This document shows positions 7,643 through 16,286 of a DNA stretch of 38,247 nt, piece after piece. Under the pieces are notes generated by a model. That model made no database searches. It saw nothing but the letters and a program-made list of their open reading frames with translations, and was not told the DNA's origin. The DNA is from a virus. Positions within the stretch are counted from its first letter, which is position 1; every line of letters starts with the position of its first letter. Location: IMG/VR virus record IMGVR_UViG_3300012931_000043, positions 1 through 38,247 of that record, one strand, 5' to 3'. Both the position numbers and the translations under genes were made by a program.

Positions 7643-8121
7643 GAGGGGATAGTCATTTCTTGCGTAGATACTGCGGCGTTACAGATAGACCTGATTACGG
7701 TAATAGACCAAATGATGAAGATTATAAATGGGGGGTAAACGATATGAAAGAAGCATCAAATCACCTAACTGACGACCAACGAAAGATGCTGACACTCTAT
7801 TTGGGCGATTGCTGGCATGAGATATCAGGGTTAGTCCTTGATTTTCATTGCAGTTGTGGTGCAAAAATGATGTTTGCTTCTGAAGCAATGGATCATCAAT
7901 TAAAGAACCGCACCTTCATCACCGAATCCGACATGATGGCCCTCTATCGGGCGATCTGGAAGGCGAGAAAGTGGGAAGATTTCTGCGAATACGCCTACGA
8001 GCATTATGAGGCCAGATGGAAGCGATACGATGGGAAACTGTTCGCATGGATTATCTGCCTCTCCGGTGAGGGCTACGAGGAGCGGTGCGGGATGGTGGCT
8101 GACTGGCTGGAATCCAGGTGA
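7639..8121 (+). CDS. hypothetical protein, about 160 residues
   Basis: The ATGA overlap at 7639 is the coupled start. A second ATG at 7744 after GGGGGG is possible and would give 125 residues. The C-terminal two thirds is rich in W, Y and E with a C-S-C pair around residue 75. Its N-terminal 35 residues are low in hydrophobics. No family assigned. Confidence 0.55.
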   Translation: MRGDSHFLRRYCGVTDRPDYGNRPNDEDYKWGVNDMKEASNHLTDDQRKMLTLYLGDCWHEISGLVLDFHCSCGAKMMFASEAMDHQLKNRTFITESDMMALYRAIWKARKWEDFCEYAYEHYEARWKRYDGKLFAWIICLSGEGYEERCGMVADWLESR

Positions 8122-8145
8122 ACGGGAGGGGGTGAAGGAGGGGTG

Positions 8146-8331
8146 ATGGCTGAGACAGACAGAGAAATTTTGATCTGGTTCCATGAGCGGCTTGTCAATG
8201 TCCATGGAGAGTCGGAATTATACGACTATATGCACCGCCTTCGGGCAATTATCAGAGCGACCGGAAAGACGGCAACCCATCGCCAAGGGGGGTGCAACAG
8301 TTTAAAGGAAATGCTCAAAGAGTCCAAATAA
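8146..8331 (+). CDS. 61-residue hypothetical protein
   Basis: ATG at 8146 preceded by AAGGAGGGG; an alternative GTG lies 3 bases upstream. Helical, with L-Y-D-Y-M-H-R-L-R-A in the middle and a basic tail. Unknown function. Confidence 0.55.
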   Translation: MAETDREILIWFHERLVNVHGESELYDYMHRLRAIIRATGKTATHRQGGCNSLKEMLKESK

Positions 8332-8356
8332 ATGTTGACTGCGGAAAGGATGAGAA

Positions 8357-8614
8357 ATGAAAATATTTATTTTTATTGCGTTGACGGTGTGGAGCTTCTC
8401 GGGAAATCTTGGTGCGGACAAGCGGATAGTATCTTCTCCGGAAGAAGCCGCGATTATTGTTTGGCAAAGAGAGAACAGAAAAACACCGATTGTTGAGCCA
8501 GACAGGTATGTTTATGAGCTATGGGAGGTAGATCTTTCCGGCTCGCAAAAAACCGTTAAGCAAATCCCTATTCCTGAGCTATATTTTCGGACAGAATGCG
8601 GAAAGGGAAAATGA
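8357..8614 (+). CDS. small exported protein
   Basis: 85 residues. M-K-I-F-I-F-I-A-L-T-V-W forms a signal-peptide core, with a plausible cleavage after N-L-G-A near residue 20. The mature 65 residues are hydrophilic with a few strands. Followed by a second exported gene with an ATGA overlap, so the two form a pair. Function unknown; periplasmic location inferred from the signal only. Confidence 0.6.
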   Translation: MKIFIFIALTVWSFSGNLGADKRIVSSPEEAAIIVWQRENRKTPIVEPDRYVYELWEVDLSGSQKTVKQIPIPELYFRTECGKGK

Positions 8615-8910
8615 GAAAATCCATAATTATTTTCCTAACACTTGTGCTTCTGTGGACTTCCTTCGCAGCGGTCACGGAAAATAATAATCCAACAATCGAT
8701 TATTGGGTGGGATCAGGTCCATATCCCGCATGGTATAAAGTTGAAGGTGGTAGTGGTGAAAACAAATGGACTTATTTATTGTCCACATATAGAAAAACGA
8801 AAACCCACCACGTATGGGTGATAAGATCCGGCTTACTATATTATTACGAAAATGGAGAACCGTGCAGCCTATGGGATGGGCTGAGTAGCCTGTTAGAGAT
8901 AATGCCATGA
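8611..8910 (+). CDS. second small exported protein
   Basis: 99 residues from ATG at 8611 (GGAAAGGGAAA upstream; another ATG at 8596 would add five residues). N-terminus M-R-K-S followed by I-I-I-F-L-T-L-V-L-L-W is a typical signal peptide, ending near T-S-F-A. The mature part is aromatic-rich (many W and Y). It ends the plus-strand operon, 41 bases before the convergent HNH gene. No family recognised. Confidence 0.6.
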   Translation: MRKSIIIFLTLVLLWTSFAAVTENNNPTIDYWVGSGPYPAWYKVEGGSGENKWTYLLSTYRKTKTHHVWVIRSGLLYYYENGEPCSLWDGLSSLLEIMP

Positions 8911-8951
8911 CAGTAGAATGTATCTACAGCTTATCCCCCACGTTCTTTAAG

Positions 8952-9572
8952 CTATATCATTGCCAACGATGGTTGAAATGGCTTATCTAATCTTCCCTTC
9001 TTTTTGTGGTTATCTTCTGCCCATAATGGCTGTAAATTTTTTAATGACCAGCATTTTTTAAAGTCAATATCGTTAACCGAGGAAAAGTTAAACGCTGACA
9101 CGGGAATTATATGGTCGATATGCCATTGTCCGTAGTTGTCCCATGTCATCCCTGCCTGAAATTGCTTCTCAAGATGATGTCTTAGAATGTCAATCGAATA
9201 TCCCAATAATTCTTCCGTGCTTTTTCTGTTTTTACCTGAAGTTAATAAGGTATTAAGAACTCTCGAAACATTTTTGCGTAACCTGTATACAGGGTCCTTC
9301 GCTCGCCTTGCTACCCCTGAAAGCCTTTGGCTCTCCCTAACTTTGTCCGCATTTTGTGATCGGTATAGTTGATCTCTTTTCCTAATTTTATCCTTGTTTT
9401 TTTCATAATATTTTTTCCCTGTGTTTTTTATTCTTTCTTTATTCTCTTGGTAATAAAGTTTTGCCTTCTCCAATATTTTTTCACGGTTTGCGTGATAATA
9501 TTTATTTTCGATAGCATTAAGAAGCCCCCTATTTTTCTTTGCATATTGTCTATGATATTCTGTTCTGTTCAT
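8952..9572 (-). CDS. HNH homing-type endonuclease
   Basis: 206 residues. The HNH module is residues 150-192: W-H-I-D-H-I-I-P (H151, H154), then L-K-N-L-Q-P-L (N179) and E-D-N-H-K-K-K (N188). The N-terminal 100 residues are repeated Y-Y-x-x-N-K-x-K-I helices, a DNA-binding extension seen in free-standing phage HNH enzymes. The gene is visibly more AT-rich than its neighbours, has its own promoter and lies between convergent operons, all fitting a mobile homing gene. No ribosome site precedes the ATG. Confidence 0.9.
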   Translation of the reverse strand: MNRTEYHRQYAKKNRGLLNAIENKYYHANREKILEKAKLYYQENKERIKNTGKKYYEKNKDKIRKRDQLYRSQNADKVRESQRLSGVARRAKDPVYRLRKNVSRVLNTLLTSGKNRKSTEELLGYSIDILRHHLEKQFQAGMTWDNYGQWHIDHIIPVSAFNFSSVNDIDFKKCWSLKNLQPLWAEDNHKKKGRLDKPFQPSLAMI

Positions 9573-9578
9573 AAGTTA

Positions 9579-9607
9579 ACTATACATAATTTCTTACAAT
9601 TTGTCAA
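9579..9607 (-). promoter_or_regulatory. sigma70-type promoter for the HNH gene
   Basis: On the minus strand TTGACA (9607-9602) is followed by a 17-base spacer and TATAGT (9584-9579), a perfect -35 with a five-of-six -10. The start codon of the HNH gene is only 6 bases after the -10, so transcription should begin at or next to the A of ATG. This predicts a leaderless message. The promoter overlaps the end of the preceding gene. Confidence 0.75.
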
Positions 9608-9983
9608 GAACCTTCTTCTTGTGGTAAGCCGTCCAGCCGCCAAGCCTGACGCCCCAGTACATCGCATACCGGACAAAGAACCCCTTCCCCCGCTCTTTCA
9701 TTGCTTCAAGGAATAGATCGTCAACCGTGGATCTCTCCATCACAGGTATCGAGTCGCACCTGTATCCATAATCATGTAAGACCGCTTCCCGGTGCGCACG
9801 ATCGCCAAAAAGAGTGAAGAATACAGGGACGCGAGGAACGCTGGCGAAGTCCGTTTCAAATCCCTTCGGCACTTCGATCTTGCCCACGCCTTCAACGTCG
9901 CTTTCGTAAATCAGCGGGGAATCGAGTTTCCAGCATCCATCATTTATACACACAACGTCTAGCTCTGTAAAAAACTTGCTCAT
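9594..9983 (-). CDS. DUF1353 family protein
   Basis: 129 residues. Signature E-V-P-K-G-F-E-T-D-F-A-S-V-P (about 36-49), then H-R-E-A-V-L-H-D-Y and a late D-x-L-F-L-E-A-M segment typical of DUF1353. Members sit in phage lysis or tail ends; I recall a possible peptidase-like relationship but no proven activity. ATGA overlap with the transglycosylase gene and a GGAGG site. Context: last gene of the late operon, so a lysis or tail-end role fits. Confidence 0.85.
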   Translation of the reverse strand: MSKFFTELDVVCINDGCWKLDSPLIYESDVEGVGKIEVPKGFETDFASVPRVPVFFTLFGDRAHREAVLHDYGYRCDSIPVMERSTVDDLFLEAMKERGKGFFVRYAMYWGVRLGGWTAYHKKKVLDKL

Positions 9984-10345
9984 TTAAACACCTCCATATA
10001 ATTCACAACCCTTGACACGTAGAAATCCCGGTCATTCGGATCGCAGAATTTAGCCGTGGCCGCCTCCATAGTCTTATGGCGCTTCAGGAGAAGATGAAGA
10101 AATGCCAGCCCACAAGCTATGTCTATAAGGTCGTCGTCCTGCTTTTCCATCTCCTGCAGAAGGTCTTTCATGGCGATCGCGGACATTTGGAATACTCCCC
10201 GGCATCCCGTGGGGGATTTCTGCTTTTCCCCAAGCGAGCTTTCCACCATAGCGACTGCTAGGGCCCATGCTGGATCAAGGCCCATTGCCGCCGAGATTCG
10301 CCGAATCTTGATTTCCGTTTCGATTTGTCGCGTTGTAAGGTTCAT
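9980..10345 (-). CDS. lytic transglycosylase (SLT-type) muramidase
   Basis: 121 residues with the catalytic glutamate context A-M-V-E-S-S-L-G-E (E35), then the G-V-F-Q-M motif (50-54) and a helical remainder, matching the soluble lytic transglycosylase core. It would cleave the MurNAc-GlcNAc bond of peptidoglycan with anhydro product. No signal peptide, so either a virion-associated enzyme or an endolysin released via a holin. AAGGA precedes the ATG. Confidence 0.8.
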   Translation of the reverse strand: MNLTTRQIETEIKIRRISAAMGLDPAWALAVAMVESSLGEKQKSPTGCRGVFQMSAIAMKDLLQEMEKQDDDLIDIACGLAFLHLLLKRHKTMEAATAKFCDPNDRDFYVSRVVNYMEVFK

Positions 10346-10347
10346 TT

Positions 10348-10665
10348 CTAATCCTTATATTTCTTGATCGTGACCGTGTTTTTCTCGTGCGCCGTAAGAG
10401 CCTTTGCCACTTCGGATAGCCCCTTTTTCAACTCCTGGTTATCCTCTTTTTGGGTTTCTTCGATCCTCTCAAGGGTTGCTACGATATGGGGCAAAGTAGT
10501 TTCCAGGGCATTCACCTTGAGGGTTAGCGTCTTGCAATCTGCTTCAGTGGCTATTTGCCTAGCCTCTATGGAATTTATTCCCCTTACGACGAGAAACCCG
10601 ATAATAGTCAGGGCGAGCATTAGCCACCACTTCCACGTCGGATATCTTGATTCGTTGTCGCCCAT
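10348..10665 (-). CDS. membrane-anchored coiled-coil protein (holin or spanin candidate)
   Basis: 105 residues from ATG at 10665 (GGGGGATG upstream; the longer frame has no better site). One hydrophobic span at about residues 12-29 (W-W-L-M-L-A-L-T-I-I-G-F) followed by about 65 residues of coiled coil rich in E, K and T. Directly upstream of the transglycosylase. Could be a holin, an i-spanin or a tail-associated membrane protein. Confidence 0.55.
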   Translation of the reverse strand: MGDNESRYPTWKWWLMLALTIIGFLVVRGINSIEARQIATEADCKTLTLKVNALETTLPHIVATLERIEETQKEDNQELKKGLSEVAKALTAHEKNTVTIKKYKD

Positions 10666-10755
10666 TTGACATCCCCCTTCCGATTTGATAGTCACCTTTT
10701 TGGGGCGGGGCCGGAGACATCCCCGGTGCGTGGCTAGACGCAACCCGCCCTACCC

Positions 10756-11064
10756 TTACTCTCCCGGCATGATCGGCGGTTCGATGCTTTCTGTGTCCCC
10801 ATCATCGCCATCGTTTTCCGGCGTTCCCGTTCCGATCAGCGTCATCGCATATTTGCCTTCCCAGGTCACAACCGGACAAGAGATAATCCAGGGCGTTCCC
10901 GGTATATGGGTATCGTTGTAATGCTTCTGCAATTTTGCTTGGTATTTAAGCACTTTATCGTACTTGTTCGCTTTGTAAATCTTGAATTTCTTTTCGGCAT
11001 AGCAGTTTCCGAGCCCACAGGAGAAAAAGAAGATTATTGCGACGAAGAACAGTATTTTTTTCAC
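10756..11064 (-). CDS. small exported protein, possible lipoprotein
   Basis: 102 residues from GTG at 11064, behind GGAGGTGTAGAG. V-K-K-I-L-F-F-V-A-I-I-F-F-F-S-C-G is a strong signal core; S-C-G is a weak lipobox, and C-Y-A before E-K-K is a normal cleavage alternative. The mature protein is basic, then ends in an acidic D/E/G-rich tail. Unknown function, in the lysis end of the late operon. Confidence 0.6.
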   Translation of the reverse strand: MKKILFFVAIIFFFSCGLGNCYAEKKFKIYKANKYDKVLKYQAKLQKHYNDTHIPGTPWIISCPVVTWEGKYAMTLIGTGTPENDGDDGDTESIEPPIMPGE

Positions 11065-11075
11065 CTCTACACCTC

Positions 11076-11975
11076 CTATGGCTTCGTTATCGTGACGGTC
11101 CACGTTGCGATATTGGGGTTCACGCCGCCGTCGGTGACTGCCGAGAAGTTGGCCCCTGTGGTGTCGGCGGTGAGAACTTGTTTATTGCTCCACACCGCTG
11201 AATAATTTGTCGCTATATCGGCATTTGTCCTGAATCCTGTATATTGGGCAGATGTGCCTGTGAAATACGTCGTGTTGATGCCATTGACGTACGCCTTAGC
11301 CGTGACAATCCCTGCCCCCGCTAAATCAGACAACGCGTGGTAATAGAAGTCTGGTCCGCTTCCGCTGTTTAATGTGATGGTCGTTTCATTCTTGTATAGT
11401 TTTCCAGCGGGGTTGGCTAAGGCTGTAGCGTAGGCACGCATGATCGCATGAGAGCTATCCCCGATAGCCGAGTCAATGTTTTTCCCCGCACTGGAAAATG
11501 TTTCATACGGATATGGAGCATTGGAAGTCCACCCGGTTGTGAGTTCTGCCCCCAGCGTCTCCCCCGTCCCCGCCGACCCCCCGCTGAAAACGGCCGACTT
11601 GGTGCCGTCCGAGAAGGAGAACGAGGCGCCGGGAATCATGGCGTAGGGGCGAAGATCGACAGAGGATTGGGTGACGAGGCGAGGAGAGACAAGGGACAAT
11701 TTGGCGGTCACAGAGGCCAACGTAATTCCCGACCCGAACTTTACCAGCCGGATATTGTTGTCCAGGGTTGTGATAGTGGAGGCACTTACCCCCGACCATC
11801 CAACAAGGTCATAATAGGCCACCGTTTCGGCCTGAAGCATCGACCTATTCAACTTGGGCGAAAGATGCAGATTGCTTCTCAGCGGGAAGTTGTCAAAAGC
11901 CCCCGCCGTCGAAGCAGCCAACAGGAGGGCCGCGCAAAGAAATATTCTGAGGATTTTCTTCATGGGGGCACCCAT
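11076..11975 (-). CDS. exported beta-rich virion-locus protein
   Basis: 299 residues. The start at 11975 has GGAAGGA upstream; an ATG at 11963 would remove M-G-A-P. Signal peptide M-K-K-I-L-R-I-F-L-C-A-A-L-L-L-A-A-S, cleaved near A-G-A. The mature part is T/S/G-rich with short strands and looks like a fiber or tail-tip type protein. It ends with T-W-T-V-T-I, and its neighbour has a T-W-T-V-T stretch near residues 76-80. Function unknown; the export signal is odd for a virion gene. Confidence 0.65.
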   Translation of the reverse strand: MGAPMKKILRIFLCAALLLAASTAGAFDNFPLRSNLHLSPKLNRSMLQAETVAYYDLVGWSGVSASTITTLDNNIRLVKFGSGITLASVTAKLSLVSPRLVTQSSVDLRPYAMIPGASFSFSDGTKSAVFSGGSAGTGETLGAELTTGWTSNAPYPYETFSSAGKNIDSAIGDSSHAIMRAYATALANPAGKLYKNETTITLNSGSGPDFYYHALSDLAGAGIVTAKAYVNGINTTYFTGTSAQYTGFRTNADIATNYSAVWSNKQVLTADTTGANFSAVTDGGVNPNIATWTVTITKP

Positions 11976-11977
11976 TT

Positions 11978-12337
11978 TTATTCCTTCCAGATCACCACAT
12001 ATCCGGGACTCGGCGCTCCCGAAACGATATTCGCGTAAATCCCATTGACGAACCGTTCATTGTCAATCGGAAGTGTCTGAATTCTGTCCACGGATGAAGT
12101 CGTCACGGTCCACGTCGGGATAAGCCTTACGCCGCTTGGTGTAGAAGCGTGGTCGTAAAGATCAATAGTGACCGGCGTGTTTCCATCCGTCGAAACGATG
12201 ATCTGCTTGAGCATTCCCGGCCCAGCCTTGATTGCTGCGCTTCCGGTTTGCATCCCGCTTCCAAAGCTCCATTCCGCTCCGAAGGCAGGGACCGCCCAAA
12301 GCAGGATAATAATGATTGCCGCTAAAACTTTCTTCAT
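11978..12337 (-). CDS. exported small beta-sandwich protein
   Basis: 119 residues with M-K-K-V-L-A-A-I-I-I-I-L-L-W-A-V-P-A and cleavage near F-G-A. The mature region resembles a common small phage neck/tail domain (G-x-L-K-Q-I-I-V-S, then I-D-L-Y-D-H-A, a middle T-W-T-V-T and a final Y-V-V-I-W). That domain normally lacks a signal peptide, in my recollection. It is followed 2 bases later by the exported 299-residue gene. Confidence 0.65.
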   Translation of the reverse strand: MKKVLAAIIIILLWAVPAFGAEWSFGSGMQTGSAAIKAGPGMLKQIIVSTDGNTPVTIDLYDHASTPSGVRLIPTWTVTTSSVDRIQTLPIDNERFVNGIYANIVSGAPSPGYVVIWKE

Positions 12338-12352
12338 GGTGTGCCTCCTATT

Positions 12353-14731
12353 TCATTTTCCTTTCGGTTTTGTCTTTATGCCCTCCGGGGGGCGGGATGG
12401 GTTAGGGAGGATTTTTTCTTTCTGAATACCCTTCGCCCATTCTTCAATAATAGATGGGTTAGTATCTTTTTTGAATTGCTTCCAATATCCGGTATAGCCA
12501 CCGCGCTCATTTTTAACTTGTGTGGTTGCTTTTACAAAATCTCCCGTACCACTTAGAGTATATAGTTGTTTAGGTTTTTTAATCTGTGATAATGCAGCAA
12601 GGTCAACGTCTCCTATATACCCGATTACCTTTGCATCATTTAATACAATTTCTCCAATATCATTAAATATTTCATTCTTGCTTAGGTTTCCACTAACAAT
12701 GGCGACTTCATTGGCATCACCGTAGGGGGCAACATCTTTTAATGCCTTGCCTAAGCTAGCAATGAGGCTGTCCCTCGATAAATTATCCCAATTACCGACA
12801 AATTCTATGGCGGAAGTCCCGGAAAGTTTACGATTTGCATACGTTCCATCTTCAAACTCCCGCATGTCATTGGAGGGTTTGAGGTCTTTTTTTCCAAGTT
12901 CGTGCTTGTATATTCCGCGCAAACCAATAGTATCACCTGTTTTTTCTTTTTCGATATGGTCAATGAAATTATCCAATGACACATCATTAACGACATCAAG
13001 TTTTTTTATCCCGCCCACGGCCTTCGGGGTTGTCTCGGGGGAATTATTAAGTTTTGACCTTAAGGCCTGTTCTGGATTTACTTCCGATAGTTTCGATTTG
13101 AGGATTTCCATATTTCGGGCAACCTCTTGCGGAGGCAGTGCTTCCCTTGTCAATGCATTAAATGTCTTGCTCTTGAATCCCGCCGTCTGATTGTTTATGA
13201 GGCTTTCCGCATTCCCGAACATGGATTTAACAACGCGGTTTGGGTTATTCATGATTTTTATATATTGCTGAACACCCTTCCAAACCCCGCCCTTGAGAAT
13301 CATTCCAGGATTTTGAGTGGCAAGACCGGCAACAAGTTCCCCGGATGTATAGATGTCAGTGAAATCAACGAGTCCTTTGATATTCTTTCGGGCATCAACA
13401 ATAGCCCTATGTGTTACATCCTCTTCGATTTCCTTTAATGCACCATAGGAATTCTTAAGATCCTGATAGCCAGGACCGGCTAGAGTTTCGATTGATTTAT
13501 CAAGGGATTTCCTAAGATTGTTTGCTATAAGCGCATCAATCCCCGCCTTGCTGGCATTCTCATAAGAAGGGTTGCGATAATATGCCTCAAGGGATTTGTT
13601 GTATATGGCAATAGCGTCTTGAGCCTCTTCCGTCGTATAGGACCCCCGATTTTTAAATGCCACTGCTCTCGTTTGGGCATAAGAAGCCACTTCCGGGGCG
13701 TTGTCCTGCAAAACAACGCTTTTCCCTACCTTCTCAAGTTCATTTACTGCCGGATCAAGTTTAACTATTGCCCCATTCTCTCCGGCCTGTTTCGCCATAT
13801 CGTCATACTGGCGGAAAATGTTCTTTTTCGTCTGGTCAACGGCCTCTGAGAATTGCTTCAGGGATGAAGGTAATGCGCCCTTGATGGCGTTCCCTTCTGC
13901 ATCCGTCAGGACGAGATTTTCCTTGTTTGAAATGATGTCCTTGACGGCGCTAGTAGCCCTGTCATAATAGGACTTCATCTGTGGAGCGGTCCCTTTTCCG
14001 GCCACGCTTGGACGTAGGGCCTTTTCGACGCCGTAGCGGACCACGTTGTCAAGTTTCCGGGTGAATGACTCTTCTGCCGAACCGCCCGCGATTTTCGCTA
14101 CGTCCTTGGCGATATTGACGCCCTCTTTGCCGGCTGACAGGGAGCCTTTTCCGACTAGGGAAGCGCCCTTTAAAATCGGCAGCGCCCCCGTAATATTCGC
14201 AACCGCCTCCACATTCCGCATACCCTCGGGGAAACGTTCTTTTGCCCCTTCATAGGCCCCGGTCAGAGATTTCAGCGTCGATTGAACCGTAGGGCTTTCG
14301 GAGATCGCGGAAGCCTTCTCGCTCAAGTATTCCTGGGCCGATTTCGGAACAAACATCCGATATGCAGACTTAAGCCCTTCTGCGGTCACGTCATTGACAA
14401 GACCGGATCCTTGGCCGATTACCTGAAGTGCTCTCGAGGGGAGCTTGTTGACAGACCCCATGACCGACTCGTCGGCTGGAACGTTCTTGGTGAAGATGTC
14501 CGCCACGTTCCCGGAACGCTTTCCAATATCGCTACCAACTGAGGAGGCGAATCCTTTGGGTTCCTCGACCTTGGGCCGTTCATGCGTCGAAAGGTATTCA
14601 GCAATATCCGAAGGAGTTTTCCCGGACTTCACAGCGGCGTCAACGTCGAATCCAAGGGTCTGCCCCAAATAGGAGGCTATTTGATCGTCTGTCTTTCCGG
14701 CCTGTCTCGCGGCTGCTAAGTCAAAAGGCAT
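12353..14731 (-). CDS. large virion/ejection-type protein with N-terminal FDxxAA repeats
   Basis: 792 residues from ATG at 14731 (AGGTGA upstream; a TTG at 14752 would add seven). Two tandem repeats (about residues 3-24 and 28-49) share F-D-x-x-A-A-x-x-x-G-K-T-x-x-x-I-A-x-Y-L. The middle is long and helical. The last 200 residues or so, encoded by visibly AT-richer DNA, look globular and may be a separately acquired domain. Large helical proteins after the adaptor genes of podoviruses are usually ejected with the DNA. No enzymatic motif recognised. Confidence 0.65.
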   Translation of the reverse strand: MPFDLAAARQAGKTDDQIASYLGQTLGFDVDAAVKSGKTPSDIAEYLSTHERPKVEEPKGFASSVGSDIGKRSGNVADIFTKNVPADESVMGSVNKLPSRALQVIGQGSGLVNDVTAEGLKSAYRMFVPKSAQEYLSEKASAISESPTVQSTLKSLTGAYEGAKERFPEGMRNVEAVANITGALPILKGASLVGKGSLSAGKEGVNIAKDVAKIAGGSAEESFTRKLDNVVRYGVEKALRPSVAGKGTAPQMKSYYDRATSAVKDIISNKENLVLTDAEGNAIKGALPSSLKQFSEAVDQTKKNIFRQYDDMAKQAGENGAIVKLDPAVNELEKVGKSVVLQDNAPEVASYAQTRAVAFKNRGSYTTEEAQDAIAIYNKSLEAYYRNPSYENASKAGIDALIANNLRKSLDKSIETLAGPGYQDLKNSYGALKEIEEDVTHRAIVDARKNIKGLVDFTDIYTSGELVAGLATQNPGMILKGGVWKGVQQYIKIMNNPNRVVKSMFGNAESLINNQTAGFKSKTFNALTREALPPQEVARNMEILKSKLSEVNPEQALRSKLNNSPETTPKAVGGIKKLDVVNDVSLDNFIDHIEKEKTGDTIGLRGIYKHELGKKDLKPSNDMREFEDGTYANRKLSGTSAIEFVGNWDNLSRDSLIASLGKALKDVAPYGDANEVAIVSGNLSKNEIFNDIGEIVLNDAKVIGYIGDVDLAALSQIKKPKQLYTLSGTGDFVKATTQVKNERGGYTGYWKQFKKDTNPSIIEEWAKGIQKEKILPNPSRPPEGIKTKPKGK

Positions 14732-14739
14732 TCCGTCAC

Positions 14740-16227
14740 CTATTTTTTCCAAAAGGCATCCATGTCGTTTTTCGGGGCCGCGCTACCGCTTCCTGCTTGA
14801 CTCGCAACGCCGTATTTCCCCCGGTATTTGTCGAACATTTCCTTCTTGTACTGCTCCATCGTCTTTTCGCCCTTGACGACTTCCTGTGGATAGAGCGGAG
14901 ACAAGTCAACATCGACGCGGGCGATAAGGGCTTCCCGGAGGTTCGATATTGCGCCCCTAATCTGAGCGGGGGAGCGGGCCGATTTCAGGTTTTCCAATTC
15001 AATGACAATCCGCATGTCAGACGCCTGCGAAGACCCGGAAAGGGCAGTGTTCACTTCCTGAACGATGGCGTTTCGGTTCGATTCAAAGTTCGTATATTCG
15101 GGCTTTCCGAATTCCTTCGAGGTCGCCGCCATTATGCGGTTGATCGCGTTGATATCGACATTCGGAAGGGCAGAAAGCTGTTCATCCAGTGCCGTAAGAC
15201 GCGGGAGAGCACCCCCCGCGAAATTGATGGTCCGCTGGTTGACGGCGCTCTGTTTCCACTTGTAATTTGCATCCGCAAGGTCGAACCTGAATTTCGGATT
15301 TTTCTTCAAGACTTCCGTCTTGACCTTCGCCGCAAGAGGGTTCCCCATGGACCCCTTGATGGCGATGGGGGCGTCCTGCCCATCAATTACAGATTGAGCC
15401 AAGGCGGGAACGTCAAGTGCCTTATCCTTTTCTCCGGCCATTGCAGCGGCACCGGCGCGGGCCGTTTCTATCTTCCGGGCTTGCATGGCCTTGAGGATTG
15501 CCCCGGCTTCTTGGTCGCCCTTCAAAGCCCGTGCCGTAAGTTGTTCCTCAGACTGCGTTTTTCCTTCTGCACTGTACGGCTTTAATCCGTTCTCCTGAAT
15601 AACTGCGTTCGCGTTCGGATCGTTCTCGTTCACGATAACGAGTTGCCCTTGTGGATTGACGTATTGTTTATTGGAAAGAGGGTTTGACCTTTCCTTTTCC
15701 ATCATTTTTTTCTTTAGATATGCCGTGGACTGATAAGACAGGTTGTCCGCTTCCTGCGTCACTTGGTCGAGCTGCGCCTTGAGCTTTACCGCCTCATCCG
15801 GATTCTTTGCCTGGGCGACCGTCTGTGCGAGTTGATCCTTCTTCGCCAGAAGGTCTTTCAGTTGCGCCCCGATAAGCTCTTCTTTGTCGTTTGTTCCAAG
15901 AAAACTAAGAAACTCCTTCCCCTGCCCGCGTTTGAAGTATTGCCGTCCATCCACGCTGTTATAGAGAAGCCCCGCCGCTTCCGCCTTTGATTTCAGGGCA
16001 TTAAAAACGTTCTCCCCTATATTCGGATTGTTTTGTCGGTAAGTATCCAGAAATACCGGCTTTTCCTCCTCTTTCAACTTGTTCATGAGGAAGGTGTTCT
16101 TGTTCTTCTCCATTTCTGCGCGGTCGGCTTCCCGCTGTTCCCGCTGAATGTCATAGATGGTCTTTAAATTTTGGGCATTTCCCTGATTAATCCCGCCTGC
16201 AAACGCTCCGATTCCGCCCCAATCCAT
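14740..16227 (-). CDS. helical virion/ejection-type protein
   Basis: 495 residues. It opens with M-D-W-G-G-I-G-A-F-A-G-G, a glycine-rich start seen in podovirus internal proteins, then long charged coiled coil (Q-R-E-Q-R-E-A-D-R-A-E-M and similar) and a D/P-linked C-terminal half. AGGGGGG upstream of the ATG. Transcribed together with the 792-residue gene (8 bases apart). No specific family. Confidence 0.6.
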   Translation of the reverse strand: MDWGGIGAFAGGINQGNAQNLKTIYDIQREQREADRAEMEKNKNTFLMNKLKEEEKPVFLDTYRQNNPNIGENVFNALKSKAEAAGLLYNSVDGRQYFKRGQGKEFLSFLGTNDKEELIGAQLKDLLAKKDQLAQTVAQAKNPDEAVKLKAQLDQVTQEADNLSYQSTAYLKKKMMEKERSNPLSNKQYVNPQGQLVIVNENDPNANAVIQENGLKPYSAEGKTQSEEQLTARALKGDQEAGAILKAMQARKIETARAGAAAMAGEKDKALDVPALAQSVIDGQDAPIAIKGSMGNPLAAKVKTEVLKKNPKFRFDLADANYKWKQSAVNQRTINFAGGALPRLTALDEQLSALPNVDINAINRIMAATSKEFGKPEYTNFESNRNAIVQEVNTALSGSSQASDMRIVIELENLKSARSPAQIRGAISNLREALIARVDVDLSPLYPQEVVKGEKTMEQYKKEMFDKYRGKYGVASQAGSGSAAPKNDMDAFWKK

Positions 16228-16252
16228 GACTAGACCCCCCTAAAGAAAAGGC

Positions 16253-16280
16253 TTTACAATTCCCGCAGACGTGGGATAAT
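16253..16280 (+). promoter_or_regulatory. sigma70-type promoter for the M48 gene
   Basis: TTTACA (16253-16258), a 16-base spacer and GATAAT (16275-16280) with an extended -10 TG at 16272-16273. The GTG start at 16287 comes 6 bases after the -10, so the transcript probably starts at the start codon (leaderless). The 59-base gap also separates it from the divergently oriented 495-residue gene. Confidence 0.7.
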
Positions 16281-16286
16281 ATAGCC

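Noticed and set aside
8928-8953. Inverted repeat AGCTTA/TAAGCT as a convergent terminator
   Set aside because: Only six A/T-rich pairs, 14-base loop and no T-run on either side.
8907-8990. 27-codon ORF after the exported protein
   Set aside because: Overlaps the HNH 3' end and has no ribosome site or coupling besides one ATGA.
14797-15585. Plus-strand ORF of 262 codons
   Set aside because: Shadow of the 495-residue helical virion gene; no ribosome site.
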